NCBI RefSeq assembly: GCF_000374485.1
Contig: NZ_KB894504.1
Coordinates: 1-64,000 of the forward strand
DNA from: Algicola sagamiensis DSM 14643
GTDB taxonomy: Bacteria > Pseudomonadota > Gammaproteobacteria > Enterobacterales > Alteromonadaceae
Length of the DNA stretch: 64,000 nucleotides
Direction of reading: 5' to 3'
Shown here one piece after another: positions 54,493 to 62,981 of the stretch (position 1 is the stretch's first letter; each line of letters starts with the position of its first letter). The notes under the pieces were generated by a model. It saw nothing but the letters and a program-made list of their open reading frames with translations, was not told where the DNA came from and did not search any database. Made by a program: the position numbers and the translations under genes.

Positions 54493-55776
54493 GTGAGCGT
54501 GATTAATAAAGTTCTGCAAGACATAGAGCGCCGAACTAGGCAGGAAAAAGACAAACCGCCACCCGTATCTAGCCCTGTGACGATCCGCAGAAAGAACCCA
54601 AAAATCATTGTGATTGCTTCGGTAATGGTTGGTATTCTCGTTGGTTCTATTATTAATTTTTATATTCTTGAGTCGAACAGAAATGCAGAACAACAGCTTC
54701 CAATAGTGGTAATACCAGCGCAAGCGCCACAAAAGCAACAGGATACCATTCCAAATATCTCCCCAAGACAGCATTTAGCCCAGCAACAAAAAGTACAGGA
54801 AAGTGCTCGTAAAATGGCGACCGTCACCAAGCTGGCTCCGAGTGCAACATTGCCATCCAAAATTGAAAAAACAACAGCAGTTCCATCCCCAAGTAAACCT
54901 GTGCCACAACAAGTGATTGCAAAACAAGCGAAGTCCCCAAAAACAGTTTTGCCCCCAAAACTATCCCCCCCAACCATCGCCTCAAAAAAAGCAAAAGATG
55001 AGATAAAGCATCAGGAATTAGACAAACAGCCATTTGCACGCGAAGCCGCGAACAAAAAAAGCTCGACACCTGTTTTGAACAACGTCATTGCGACATCGAA
55101 TCCAAAGAAAGCGGCTATCACGAACACAATAGCACCCGGAAAATCACATTTAAAAGAAACCGCGCTAAAGCCAGATGAAAAAACTGTTAAGTTAGCCATT
55201 AAGCCAGTAAAGACAGACTTTGCGAGTCTTGCGAAAAAAAGTCTAAAAAAAGCAAAAAGCGCGCAGCAATCCGGTCGATTGGCACAGGCAAGGAAACTTT
55301 ATTACCAGTCTTTAGAGCTTAAACGGGCCCACCACCCTGCACGAGAAGGCCTTGCTGCATTACTATTTGGTCAGGGCAGTCAGCAAGAAGCCATTCATGT
55401 TTTGAAGCAAGGCGTTGCCCTTTATCCACAACACGAGGGCTATGCAATCTTGTTGGCGAAAGTATATTACCGTCAGCGTAAGTGGGAGGAAGCTTTAGCG
55501 GTGATCCCGGTGATTTCGGATAATATTGAGATACAAGCTTTGCGGGCAAACTTACTTCAACGAGTGGAAAATTATATTGCAGCAGGTGATATTTTTATGA
55601 CACTCGTCCATCGTCAGCCATCACAGCCCAGATGGTGGCTTGGCGCCGCGATTGCTTTTGATAAACAAGGTCAAGAAAGACGCGCAGAGTATGCTTATCG
55701 TCAAGCCGTTTCTTTAGGGGGCTTGTCCCAGCAATCTCAGCAATTTGCAAAGCAACGTCTTGCTCGATTGGAGTAA
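54493..55776 (+). CDS. mshN: MSHA biogenesis protein MshN (TPR)
   Basis: 427 residues, GTG start. MSVINKVLQDIERR is the usual N-terminus of MshN and similar exe/tonB-type partners. One membrane helix (about 36-57); then a Lys/Pro/Ala/Thr-rich, likely extended periplasmic stretch (about 70-245); then TPR-like repeats (about 250-425: KSAQQSGRLAQARKLYYQSLELKRAH and following). It probably spans the periplasm and aids pilus assembly. The low-complexity stretch is much Lys-richer than neighbouring proteins. Confidence 0.88.
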   Translation: MSVINKVLQDIERRTRQEKDKPPPVSSPVTIRRKNPKIIVIASVMVGILVGSIINFYILESNRNAEQQLPIVVIPAQAPQKQQDTIPNISPRQHLAQQQKVQESARKMATVTKLAPSATLPSKIEKTTAVPSPSKPVPQQVIAKQAKSPKTVLPPKLSPPTIASKKAKDEIKHQELDKQPFAREAANKKSSTPVLNNVIATSNPKKAAITNTIAPGKSHLKETALKPDEKTVKLAIKPVKTDFASLAKKSLKKAKSAQQSGRLAQARKLYYQSLELKRAHHPAREGLAALLFGQGSQQEAIHVLKQGVALYPQHEGYAILLAKVYYRQRKWEEALAVIPVISDNIEIQALRANLLQRVENYIAAGDIFMTLVHRQPSQPRWWLGAAIAFDKQGQERRAEYAYRQAVSLGGLSQQSQQFAKQRLARLE

Positions 55777-55779
55777 CAG

Positions 55780-57651
55780 ATGGCTAGACCTCGACTCAAA
55801 ATGCGGTTGGGCGATTTGCTCGTCCATGAACATATAATTACTCAAGATCAACTCATGCAGGCGCTTGGTTCCCAGAAAAAAAGCGGCAGGAAGCTCGGGG
55901 CGACACTCATTGAGCTTGGCTATATCGAAGAAGAAGAGTTACTCAAGTTTTTAGCACAGCAGCTCAATATTCCTTATATGGACATTTCTCAAAAGCGGAT
56001 TGCACCTGAAGTGGCGCAATTACTTCCGGAAGTTCATGCCAGACAACACCGTGCTCTTGTGATTGAAGATAATGGCATGGAAGTGACTTTAGGGATGAGT
56101 GATCCTGCTGACTTAAGTGCGTTAGATACAATTGCACCATTACTCTCCCCAAAAGAGATACAACTTGCAGTCGTTAAAGAAAGCCAAATGCTCGAAGCGT
56201 TTGACTCGCTCTACCGTCGGACTCAGGATATTGCGTCATTTGCTGCGCAGCTCCAAGAGGAGTTTGAAGAAACCGCGGATTTTGACTTTGCAGCCCTGAT
56301 TGATGATACCCAGGGAGGGGATGCAACGGTCGTCAAGTTGCTTCAATCCATATTTGAGGATGCCGTTCAAATCCGAGCTTCGGATATACATATCGAACCA
56401 GATGAAGGGATGTTGCGTATTCGTCAGCGGGTCGATGGTAAGCTCCAAGAGAACATTTTAAAAGAAGTGAATATCTCGAATGCATTGGTTTTACGTTTAA
56501 AACTCATGTCAGGGTTGGATATCTCAGAAAAGCGTTTACCTCAGGATGGTCGATTTAATATCAAAATTAAAGGGCATAATATCGATATCCGGATCTCAAC
56601 AATGCCTGTGAAGCATGGTGAATCAGTCGTTATGCGTTTATTGGATCAGTCTGCTGGTCTTTTAAATCTTGATGATACGGGTATCCCGCCTCATCTGCTT
56701 GAAAAATTAAGAATGCTGTTTCACCGACCACACGGGATGTTATTAGTGACAGGGCCAACGGGGTCGGGAAAAACCACAACGCTATACGGCGCATTGTCCG
56801 AACTGAATCAGGAAGAAAAGAAAATTATTACAGTTGAGGACCCGGTTGAATACGGCTTACCACGAATCAATCAGGTTCAAGTGAATACAAAAATTGGGCT
56901 CACCTTTTCTTCCATCTTAAGAACAACCCTTCGCCAAGACCCGGATATCATCATGGTCGGTGAGATGCGGGATCAGGAAACGGTAGAAATTGGTCTTCGA
57001 GGTGCACTAACAGGTCACTTGGTCCTGTCCACACTCCACACGAATGATTCCGTCACAAGCGCGCTGAGATTAATTGATATGGGGGCACCTGCATATTTAG
57101 TTGCGAGTGCATTACGGGCAGTTGTTGCGCAGCGTCTGGTTAGACGCGTTTGTGATGGTTGTCGGACAGAAGTCAAAGCGGATGAGCAAGATGTGGCATG
57201 GGCAAGTGCCCTTGCTGGTATTGATAAGTCACGCGCTCAGTTTTATAAAGGTCTCGGGTGCCAAAGTTGTAATTATTCAGGATACAAAGGGCGAATTGGT
57301 GTCTACGAAATATTAGTGATGAATCACGCCATGATTGAAGCGTTGCGTAAAGAGGATCCACATGAGTTTTCAAAAGCAGCGATTCAATCACCTGAATTTA
57401 AACCCTTCTCATTAGTGGCACTGGAATATGCTGAACAAGGGATTACGACATTGGATGAAGTCTTACGCATTTCCGAAAATGTTGCAGATGATGCGCCAGT
57501 TGGCATTCAGCAACAACCGCATGAAGAAGAGAAACCAGCTCCCACGGGCTTACAGTTAGAACCTCAACAGCCAGCCCCAGAAAGTACACCGCAAAAGCCA
57601 GTATCACCGCCTCCTTTCGATGATGATGGTAGTCCGTTTAGTGACGGATAA
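55780..57651 (+). CDS. mshE: MSHA extension ATPase MshE (c-di-GMP-binding)
   Basis: 623 residues. The N-terminal MshEN domain has both c-di-GMP motifs in tandem: RLGDLLVHEHIITQDQLMQAL and, about 31 residues on, KLGATLIELGYIEEEELLKFL. The GspE/PilB motor follows: Walker A GPTGSGKTTT (about 324-333), Asp box EDPVEYG, Walker B GEMRDQET and His box LSTLHTND. Zinc Cys pairs are CDGC and CQSC. A Pro/Gln/Glu-rich tail of about 45 residues closes the protein. It powers pilus extension, and in V. cholerae MshE is directly activated by c-di-GMP; the intact motifs imply the same here. Confidence 0.95.
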   Translation: MARPRLKMRLGDLLVHEHIITQDQLMQALGSQKKSGRKLGATLIELGYIEEEELLKFLAQQLNIPYMDISQKRIAPEVAQLLPEVHARQHRALVIEDNGMEVTLGMSDPADLSALDTIAPLLSPKEIQLAVVKESQMLEAFDSLYRRTQDIASFAAQLQEEFEETADFDFAALIDDTQGGDATVVKLLQSIFEDAVQIRASDIHIEPDEGMLRIRQRVDGKLQENILKEVNISNALVLRLKLMSGLDISEKRLPQDGRFNIKIKGHNIDIRISTMPVKHGESVVMRLLDQSAGLLNLDDTGIPPHLLEKLRMLFHRPHGMLLVTGPTGSGKTTTLYGALSELNQEEKKIITVEDPVEYGLPRINQVQVNTKIGLTFSSILRTTLRQDPDIIMVGEMRDQETVEIGLRGALTGHLVLSTLHTNDSVTSALRLIDMGAPAYLVASALRAVVAQRLVRRVCDGCRTEVKADEQDVAWASALAGIDKSRAQFYKGLGCQSCNYSGYKGRIGVYEILVMNHAMIEALRKEDPHEFSKAAIQSPEFKPFSLVALEYAEQGITTLDEVLRISENVADDAPVGIQQQPHEEEKPAPTGLQLEPQQPAPESTPQKPVSPPPFDDDGSPFSDG

Positions 57652-57662
57652 AGGAAGACTAT

Positions 57663-58880
57663 ATGCCCCACTTCGTCTATCGCGCAAGAGACAGCAAAGG
57701 AAGTATCGTCAAAGGGGAAGTTGAAGCTGCGAATAACTCAGCAGCAGCAGATCAGATTGTACGCCGTGGGGTGATCCCAATTCTGATTGAAGAAAAAGGG
57801 GAAGATCCACCGTGGATGCTCAAACTCCGCCAATTTGTCGTGGGGACTGTCACATTTGAGCATAAACTCATTTTTTGTCGGCAAATGTACTCCCTCATGA
57901 AGTCTGGTATTCCCATCCTTCGAGCCATCATTGGTCTTGCCGATACAACGACCTCAAAAGTACTCAAACAAACGTTAAAAGACTTGGCTGAGCAATTGGA
58001 AAAAGGAAAAACACTATCCGCCGCAATGTCACAATATCCAGCGGTCTTTAATCGCCTCACAGTGAGTATCGTGCATGTCGGAGAAAATACAGGTAAGTTG
58101 GATGAGGCATTTCTTCAGTTGACTGAATACTTTGAAACAGAGCAAGAAACTCGGCGGCGAATCAAACAAGCGACACGCTATCCAATGATGGTCATGATGT
58201 TTATTACGGTCGCGGTTGTGTTTGTGAATATTTTCGTGATCCCGACGTTTTCCGATATGTTCGCGAAGTTTAAAACGGAATTACCGTGGTCGACACGTTT
58301 ACTGATTGGTATGTCTGACTTTTTTATCAACAAATGGCCGCTTCTTGTTGCCGGGGTTGTGGGTGGTTTGGTCATGATCAAGTCTTATTTGAATACTGAG
58401 GCTGGTCAGAAAAACCTGGATCACTATAAACTTAAAGCGCCGATTATTGGCAGTATTATCGAGCGCTCCGTGCTTTCTCGGTATAGTCGAACCTTTGCCA
58501 TCATGCTGCATTCAGGCGTCCCGCTCACGACTGCGCTCCAACTTGTGTCAGAAGCGGTTGATAATACCTACATGGCAGAAAAAATTATTGAAATGCGTCA
58601 ATCGATTGAACGCGGGGAGAGTCTGCTCCGTGTCAGTATGCAAAGTAAGATGTTTACGCCACTTGTGATGCAAATGGTGGCTGTTGGGGAAGAAACAGGG
58701 CGAGTGGATGAGCTTCTTAAAGAAGTCGCGGACTACTATGACCGTGAAGTTGATTTTGATCTAAAAAATCTGACCTCAAAAATAGAACCCATGCTCATTG
58801 GGGTAGTGGCAGGGTTTGTTGCGATTTTAGCCCTCGGTATCTTCTCGCCAATGTGGGACATGATGAGTGCAATGAAATGA
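57663..58880 (+). CDS. mshG: MSHA inner-membrane platform protein MshG (GspF/PilC)
   Basis: 405 residues with two GspF domains, each of cytoplasmic helices followed by membrane helices (three in total, near 170-190, 220-240 and 370-395). Family text: FVYRARDSKGSIVKGEVEA, FCRQMYSLMKSGIPILRAI, VGENTGKLDEAFLQL and the second copy GEETGRVDELLKEVADYYDREVDFDLKNL. It couples the MshE motor to pilin addition. The stop overlaps the next start (ATGA). Confidence 0.93.
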   Translation: MPHFVYRARDSKGSIVKGEVEAANNSAAADQIVRRGVIPILIEEKGEDPPWMLKLRQFVVGTVTFEHKLIFCRQMYSLMKSGIPILRAIIGLADTTTSKVLKQTLKDLAEQLEKGKTLSAAMSQYPAVFNRLTVSIVHVGENTGKLDEAFLQLTEYFETEQETRRRIKQATRYPMMVMMFITVAVVFVNIFVIPTFSDMFAKFKTELPWSTRLLIGMSDFFINKWPLLVAGVVGGLVMIKSYLNTEAGQKNLDHYKLKAPIIGSIIERSVLSRYSRTFAIMLHSGVPLTTALQLVSEAVDNTYMAEKIIEMRQSIERGESLLRVSMQSKMFTPLVMQMVAVGEETGRVDELLKEVADYYDREVDFDLKNLTSKIEPMLIGVVAGFVAILALGIFSPMWDMMSAMK

Positions 58881-59431
58881 GTCAGGAAGATATCAGCGAT
58901 GATATGAAGCGGATTTTTCAGCAGTTGCTTTTTATCCTGATTATTGTTTTGTGCTTTGGCTATTTCGCATTCTATCTCAATAAAAATTTTCAAGATATTG
59001 AAGCAACACGATTGGACAAAGCTTTTAATACATTCTCAACGGCGATTCACACAGCACATTTTGCTTGGAGCAATAAAGCACGCCCGACCCGAATGTCGAC
59101 TGGTAATTACATTATTCCTTACACAATATCTCCTCAAACCAGTGATATTAATAAATATGAAAAAAGTGAAGTAATTTTACTCTTTACACGTCGTGGTTGG
59201 CCGATATCTATAGAGAGCGAGGAAAATCACAATCATTGTGAGCTTCTATGGCAGCATTTACAGAATGACTCAGACTTAAAAGTGACAGGAAGTTGGGATG
59301 GAAAGTTGATGTCTCAGAAATTTTTACCAAAATTAAATGAGGGTACATGCCAATTTTGGTTTAACGACGAGCCGTTTTTCTATTACGACATCGGGACAGG
59401 TGACGTCATTCGCGGTCGAGCAAAGTCATAA
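58877..59431 (+). CDS. mshF: MSHA biogenesis protein MshF
   Basis: 184 residues from the ATG at 58877, which overlaps the mshG stop; an upstream frame lies inside mshG. One membrane helix (about 14-35), then a periplasmic domain with FSTAIHTAHFAWSNKARP, which resembles the helix after the pilin N-terminus, and LFTRRGWPISIE. It does not carry a prepilin cleavage motif. MshF is poorly characterised; the name rests on position between mshG and the first pilin genes. Confidence 0.78.
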   Translation: MSQEDISDDMKRIFQQLLFILIIVLCFGYFAFYLNKNFQDIEATRLDKAFNTFSTAIHTAHFAWSNKARPTRMSTGNYIIPYTISPQTSDINKYEKSEVILLFTRRGWPISIESEENHNHCELLWQHLQNDSDLKVTGSWDGKLMSQKFLPKLNEGTCQFWFNDEPFFYYDIGTGDVIRGRAKS

Positions 59432-59491
59432 CAATGTATGAATAATAATGCCAGGATCTCTGTGCACATGAGAGAGGAGGCGGGTGCTAAC

Positions 59492-60058
59492 ATGCTGCGA
59501 CATCGGGAACAACAAGGCTTTACACTGATAGAGCTTGTGATCGTTGTGATCATCCTCGGTTTACTTGCAGCAGCAGCGGTACCCAGATTTGTAGATGTAA
59601 GAGACGATGCAGAAGATGCTTCTGTCGAAGGGATTGCTGGAGGATATGCATCAGCAGTGAGTTTGGTGAGAGCACAATGGGAGCTGGAAGGCGGTAATTC
59701 TGGCGGCATTGTGTATTCCGGAAATGGATTTGGTGTAGACCCGGATACGGGTTACCCAACTGGCGGATCACCCAATTCAAACAATCAGGATACACAAATT
59801 GATGATTCGGACTGTGTATATATGATGGAAAATTTATTGCAGTCTGCACCAACAGTGACCAATAACTTCGGAAATATTTCAGAGACGAGGTTGTTCGGAA
59901 AGGTTGTCGGACGGTCGGAAGCAGATGGTGGCGATCAATGCTTTTACTATCTGTCTTCGACAATTGTCAATCAAGGGGCGGCTCCAAATGATGATTCAAT
60001 TGGGAGCGGTCTGATATACACGGCAAGGACGGGTAGTGTTGTTGTATTTCAGAACTAG
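59492..60058 (+). CDS. mshB: MSHA prepilin MshB
   Basis: 188 residues from the ATG at 59492 (MLRHREQQG), preferred because AGGAGG stands at 59475-59480; the frame is open to 59438. The type IV prepilin motif is QQG/FTLIELVIVVIILGLLAAAAVPRFVDV, with leader cleavage after Gly9 and the Glu5 of the mature protein. The mature head has two Cys (DSDC, DQCFYY) for a probable disulfide loop. A minor or second major pilin of the MSHA fibre, three genes before the other minor pilins. Confidence 0.9.
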   Translation: MLRHREQQGFTLIELVIVVIILGLLAAAAVPRFVDVRDDAEDASVEGIAGGYASAVSLVRAQWELEGGNSGGIVYSGNGFGVDPDTGYPTGGSPNSNNQDTQIDDSDCVYMMENLLQSAPTVTNNFGNISETRLFGKVVGRSEADGGDQCFYYLSSTIVNQGAAPNDDSIGSGLIYTARTGSVVVFQN

Positions 60059-60069
60059 GTGAGGTGCGT

Positions 60070-60597
60070 ATGAAACAGCAAGGTTTTACATTAATCGAAT
60101 TGATCGTTGTGATCGTGATCTTAGGTATTCTCGCAGTCACTGCGGCTCCCAAATTTGTCAGTATCCAAAGTGATGCTCGGATTGCTGCGGTAAATGGGCT
60201 TGTCAGCAGCTTAAAGAGTGCACGAGATATTGTCCGAGGCAAATCTATTGTCGAAGGTGAACATACTTCAGCTTCAGCGGCGGTCAGTGTTTCTGGCACA
60301 ACCGTGAATACGGTGTATGGCGATCCAGCCGCAACGTCTTCGGATGGTCTTATTGCTGCAACCGATGTGACTGCGGTGGAAATTACGGGTAGCCAAACAC
60401 AATCGGCTCTTGATGCCGCGGATTGGGCGCACTTTGCAGCCAGTGGTGTCTTGTACGTTGCACCAGCGAGTTTATTTACAACATCTAGTACTGCGGCGGC
60501 CGCGACATTCACTGCGACAAACTGTTATGTCCAATATACTGCGGCGACAGCGTCAGCAAGAGCGATTGTAGCATTACAGTCTTCGTCCGGCTGTTAA
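60070..60597 (+). CDS. mshA: MSHA major pilin MshA
   Basis: 175 residues from the ATG at 60070, preceded by GAGGT. The leader is very short: MKQQG/FTLIELIVVIVILGILAVTAAPKFV. The mature protein is Ala/Thr/Ser-rich with a single C-terminal disulfide candidate, CYVQY ... SSGC (the last residue is Cys), typical of type IVa pilins. The assignment as the major subunit rests on position before mshC and on size. A GTG two codons upstream (60064) is the alternative start. Confidence 0.9.
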   Translation: MKQQGFTLIELIVVIVILGILAVTAAPKFVSIQSDARIAAVNGLVSSLKSARDIVRGKSIVEGEHTSASAAVSVSGTTVNTVYGDPAATSSDGLIAATDVTAVEITGSQTQSALDAADWAHFAASGVLYVAPASLFTTSSTAAAATFTATNCYVQYTAATASARAIVALQSSSGC

Positions 60598-60616
60598 GCG
60601 ACTTCAATGGTCTGAA

Positions 60617-61156
60617 ATGAAAACGACGCGACGTCGTGTACAACATTTCGGTTATACCTTATTGGAGCTTGTCACTGTCATTGTGGTGCTGGTGGCAATT
60701 TCCGTAGGTATTGGGCCGAAATTTTTTGATACGCGCGGGGTGGAGGAATTCGCCTTTCGTGATCAGTTTGTTTCTTCTGCGCAGTTTATCCAGTATCAAT
60801 CCATGTCTCGTCTTAGCAATACCCGCTGTCTTTTTATCAATTTCACTACAACAAGCTTTGGGATCATGGACGGTGTAGATTGCAATCAGGCACCCAGCGG
60901 TAGTTTTAACTTGAAAACGGGTATTGATTTTGAATTCTTAACCAGCGATGTTTTCCCTAATGTCACGCTTACAACAACAATGGCAACCAGCAGTTATACG
61001 ATAGGAGGGCAGCAACAAACCGTCGCATGGCTCACCTTTGATAAACAAGGAAAACCAACACTCAATTGTGTGAATGGTTGCAATATTACTTTTACCGGAG
61101 ACAGTACAGCCAAAGTGTGTATCGAGCCTCAAGGGTATATCCATGAGTGTACTTAA
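60617..61156 (+). CDS. mshC: MSHA minor prepilin MshC
   Basis: 179 residues. Prepilin leader of 12 residues ending HFG, then YTLLELVTVIVVLVAISVGIGPKFF, so Tyr replaces the usual first Phe. The mature part has FRDQFVSSAQFIQYQSMSRLSNTRC, as in FimT/GspH-like minor pilins, and several Cys. It follows the major pilin by 19 bases and overlaps mshD by 14 bases. Confidence 0.87.
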   Translation: MKTTRRRVQHFGYTLLELVTVIVVLVAISVGIGPKFFDTRGVEEFAFRDQFVSSAQFIQYQSMSRLSNTRCLFINFTTTSFGIMDGVDCNQAPSGSFNLKTGIDFEFLTSDVFPNVTLTTTMATSSYTIGGQQQTVAWLTFDKQGKPTLNCVNGCNITFTGDSTAKVCIEPQGYIHECT

Positions 61157-61682
61157 GACCATTCAACAAGGCTTTACTTTGATGGAGATCATCGTTGGGA
61201 TCGTCACGTTGTCTGTTGTCTTGCTTTTGGTTTCTGCTGTTGTTGGACCGCAATTTCAGCAAAGTGCGAATCCAATGCTGGAAGTACGCGCAAACGAACT
61301 TGCCCAATCTGTATTAAACGAGATCATTGGCAAAGCTTTTGATGAAAACTCTCCCGTTGGTGGTGCGTTGCGTTGTAGTGAAACCGGGGCGCCAAGTTGT
61401 ACGGCAGCAACGTCATTGGGAGCGGATATAGGCGAGTCTCGACCTGATTATGATGATGTAGACGATTACATCAATATTACGTTGCAAGATGCGTTGGGGA
61501 AAGATCTCAGTCTATCTGGACTTTACACTGGTTTTTCTCTTGGGATCAGCGTGTTTTATGATGATGATTTAAATGGTATTCAAGATGTTGGGGATGGAAA
61601 CCTGTTTAAGCTGATCCGGCTTACGGTCACATCGCCAAATCAACAGGATTTTGTATTTACTGTGTATAAGGGGAATTATTAA
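61143..61682 (+). CDS. mshD: MSHA minor prepilin MshD
   Basis: 179 residues from the ATG at 61143. Leader MSVLKTIQQG, then FTLMEIIVGIVTLSVVLLLVSAVVG with the conserved Glu5. The mature part resembles PilV/GspI minor pilins, with NELAQSVLNEIIGKAFDENSP and a Cys pair (LRCSETGAPSC). The start overlaps the end of mshC, and the last base of its stop overlaps the mshO ATG. Confidence 0.87.
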   Translation: MSVLKTIQQGFTLMEIIVGIVTLSVVLLLVSAVVGPQFQQSANPMLEVRANELAQSVLNEIIGKAFDENSPVGGALRCSETGAPSCTAATSLGADIGESRPDYDDVDDYINITLQDALGKDLSLSGLYTGFSLGISVFYDDDLNGIQDVGDGNLFKLIRLTVTSPNQQDFVFTVYKGNY

Positions 61683-62545
61683 TGCCCAAGTTCCAGTCGG
61701 CTTATACACTCATTGAACTTGTGATTGTGATCACGCTTGTTGGTGTTGCTGGCCTGGGGGCTTCAACCATGATCCAGTTGGGAGCACAGGTATTTGCTGA
61801 GTCCTCAGATCGCCAAAGCACGATTGCACGAAGCCGATTTTCTATGGAGCGGTTAACACAAGAACTGAGAAGTGCAGTACCAAATTCAGTGCGTCTATCT
61901 TGCGAGACGGTAGGACCAAGTTGTGGGCAGTTTCAATGTATCGAATTTGTCCCATTTAAAGTGTCCTCAGGCTACATTGATGAAGCAACCAGCGGGACAA
62001 CATTGGATGTTGTTGAAGCAACAGGCGTCAATGTGGGGGATTATGTCATCATCAATCCATTATTTTCTAATGATGTTTATGATGCATCAAGAAATCACCG
62101 TTTACCGATCACTGCCGTGAATAAGACACCTGGATTAGGCGTGGGTATGGCCGATGTTGACGTTGACCGGTGGACCTTTAGCAGCAGTTTTGCAGAAGAC
62201 TCTGGGCAAAAACGCGCTTATGTCGTCGGGAGTACAAACACAGTAACCTATTGCTTGGAAACCACCACGCCTGGTGATTCGCACCTTTATCGATATGAGA
62301 ACTATGGATATTTATCGACACAACCGACACCGATTAACCGTGTGCTGGTTGGTCAAAGTGGTGTGTTAATGGCAGAAGGGTTGAATCAACTCCAGCCAGA
62401 AAGCAGTGTGTATGAATTATTTTTCCAGCTCTCTCCAGCGACCTTACAACGAAATGCAATTGTGTATATTTCGGCATATTTTATCACCGATTCTGGTGAG
62501 GCATTGAGGTTTCGACATGAAGTCAATATCCCGAATGTCCCTTAA
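61682..62545 (+). CDS. mshO: MSHA minor prepilin-like MshO
   Basis: 287 residues. The prepilin-like N-terminus MPKFQSA/YTLIELVIVITLVGVAGLGA has Ala, not Gly, before the cleavage point and Tyr as first mature residue; Glu5 is kept. Length and position suit the PilW/GspJ-like MshO. Cys residues: SCETVGPSCGQFQC and YCLE. It probably helps form the tip complex with MshP, MshD and MshC. It overlaps mshP by 29 bases. Confidence 0.87.
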   Translation: MPKFQSAYTLIELVIVITLVGVAGLGASTMIQLGAQVFAESSDRQSTIARSRFSMERLTQELRSAVPNSVRLSCETVGPSCGQFQCIEFVPFKVSSGYIDEATSGTTLDVVEATGVNVGDYVIINPLFSNDVYDASRNHRLPITAVNKTPGLGVGMADVDVDRWTFSSSFAEDSGQKRAYVVGSTNTVTYCLETTTPGDSHLYRYENYGYLSTQPTPINRVLVGQSGVLMAEGLNQLQPESSVYELFFQLSPATLQRNAIVYISAYFITDSGEALRFRHEVNIPNVP

Positions 62546-62981
62546 GCGCCAGCGCGGTGCAACGCTCGTTGTGGCCATTTTTATCATGGTGGTCTTTGCT
62601 GTATTTGCGGCTGCAATGTGGAAAATGAATAGTAGCGGACAACAATCAATTTACTTACAAACCTACCATACCCGGGCATTGATGGCCGCTCAAAGTGGTA
62701 TTGACTGGATTTTAACACGAATTTTCCCGCTTGGTGGAGGCGCTGCGGTCACCTGCTCGTCTATCGACACCGCATCCCCAATCGGTGTGATTGATCGTGC
62801 AGATGGTGTTCCTGATTTCTCAGTGATTACAGGAATGAATAGCTGTAGCGTCACGCTTGAGTGCACACAACGTACTATACTCAGTAAAAACTATTATAAA
62901 TTTACCAGCACAGCAACTTGTGTTTCTATTGGGGCATGGGAAGTCAGTCGTAAGCTGATTGTGGAGGCGCAAACGTTATGA
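62517..62981 (+). CDS. mshP: MSHA biogenesis protein MshP
   Basis: 154 residues. An N-terminal basic stretch MKSISRMSLKRQRGA leads into TLVVAIFIMVVFAVFAAAM, a PilX/GspK-like transmembrane helix without the prepilin Glu5. The periplasmic part has MAAQSGIDWILTRIFP (PilX-like) and four Cys. The start lies within mshO; the stop overlaps the mshQ start (ATGA). Confidence 0.87.
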   Translation: MKSISRMSLKRQRGATLVVAIFIMVVFAVFAAAMWKMNSSGQQSIYLQTYHTRALMAAQSGIDWILTRIFPLGGGAAVTCSSIDTASPIGVIDRADGVPDFSVITGMNSCSVTLECTQRTILSKNYYKFTSTATCVSIGAWEVSRKLIVEAQTL

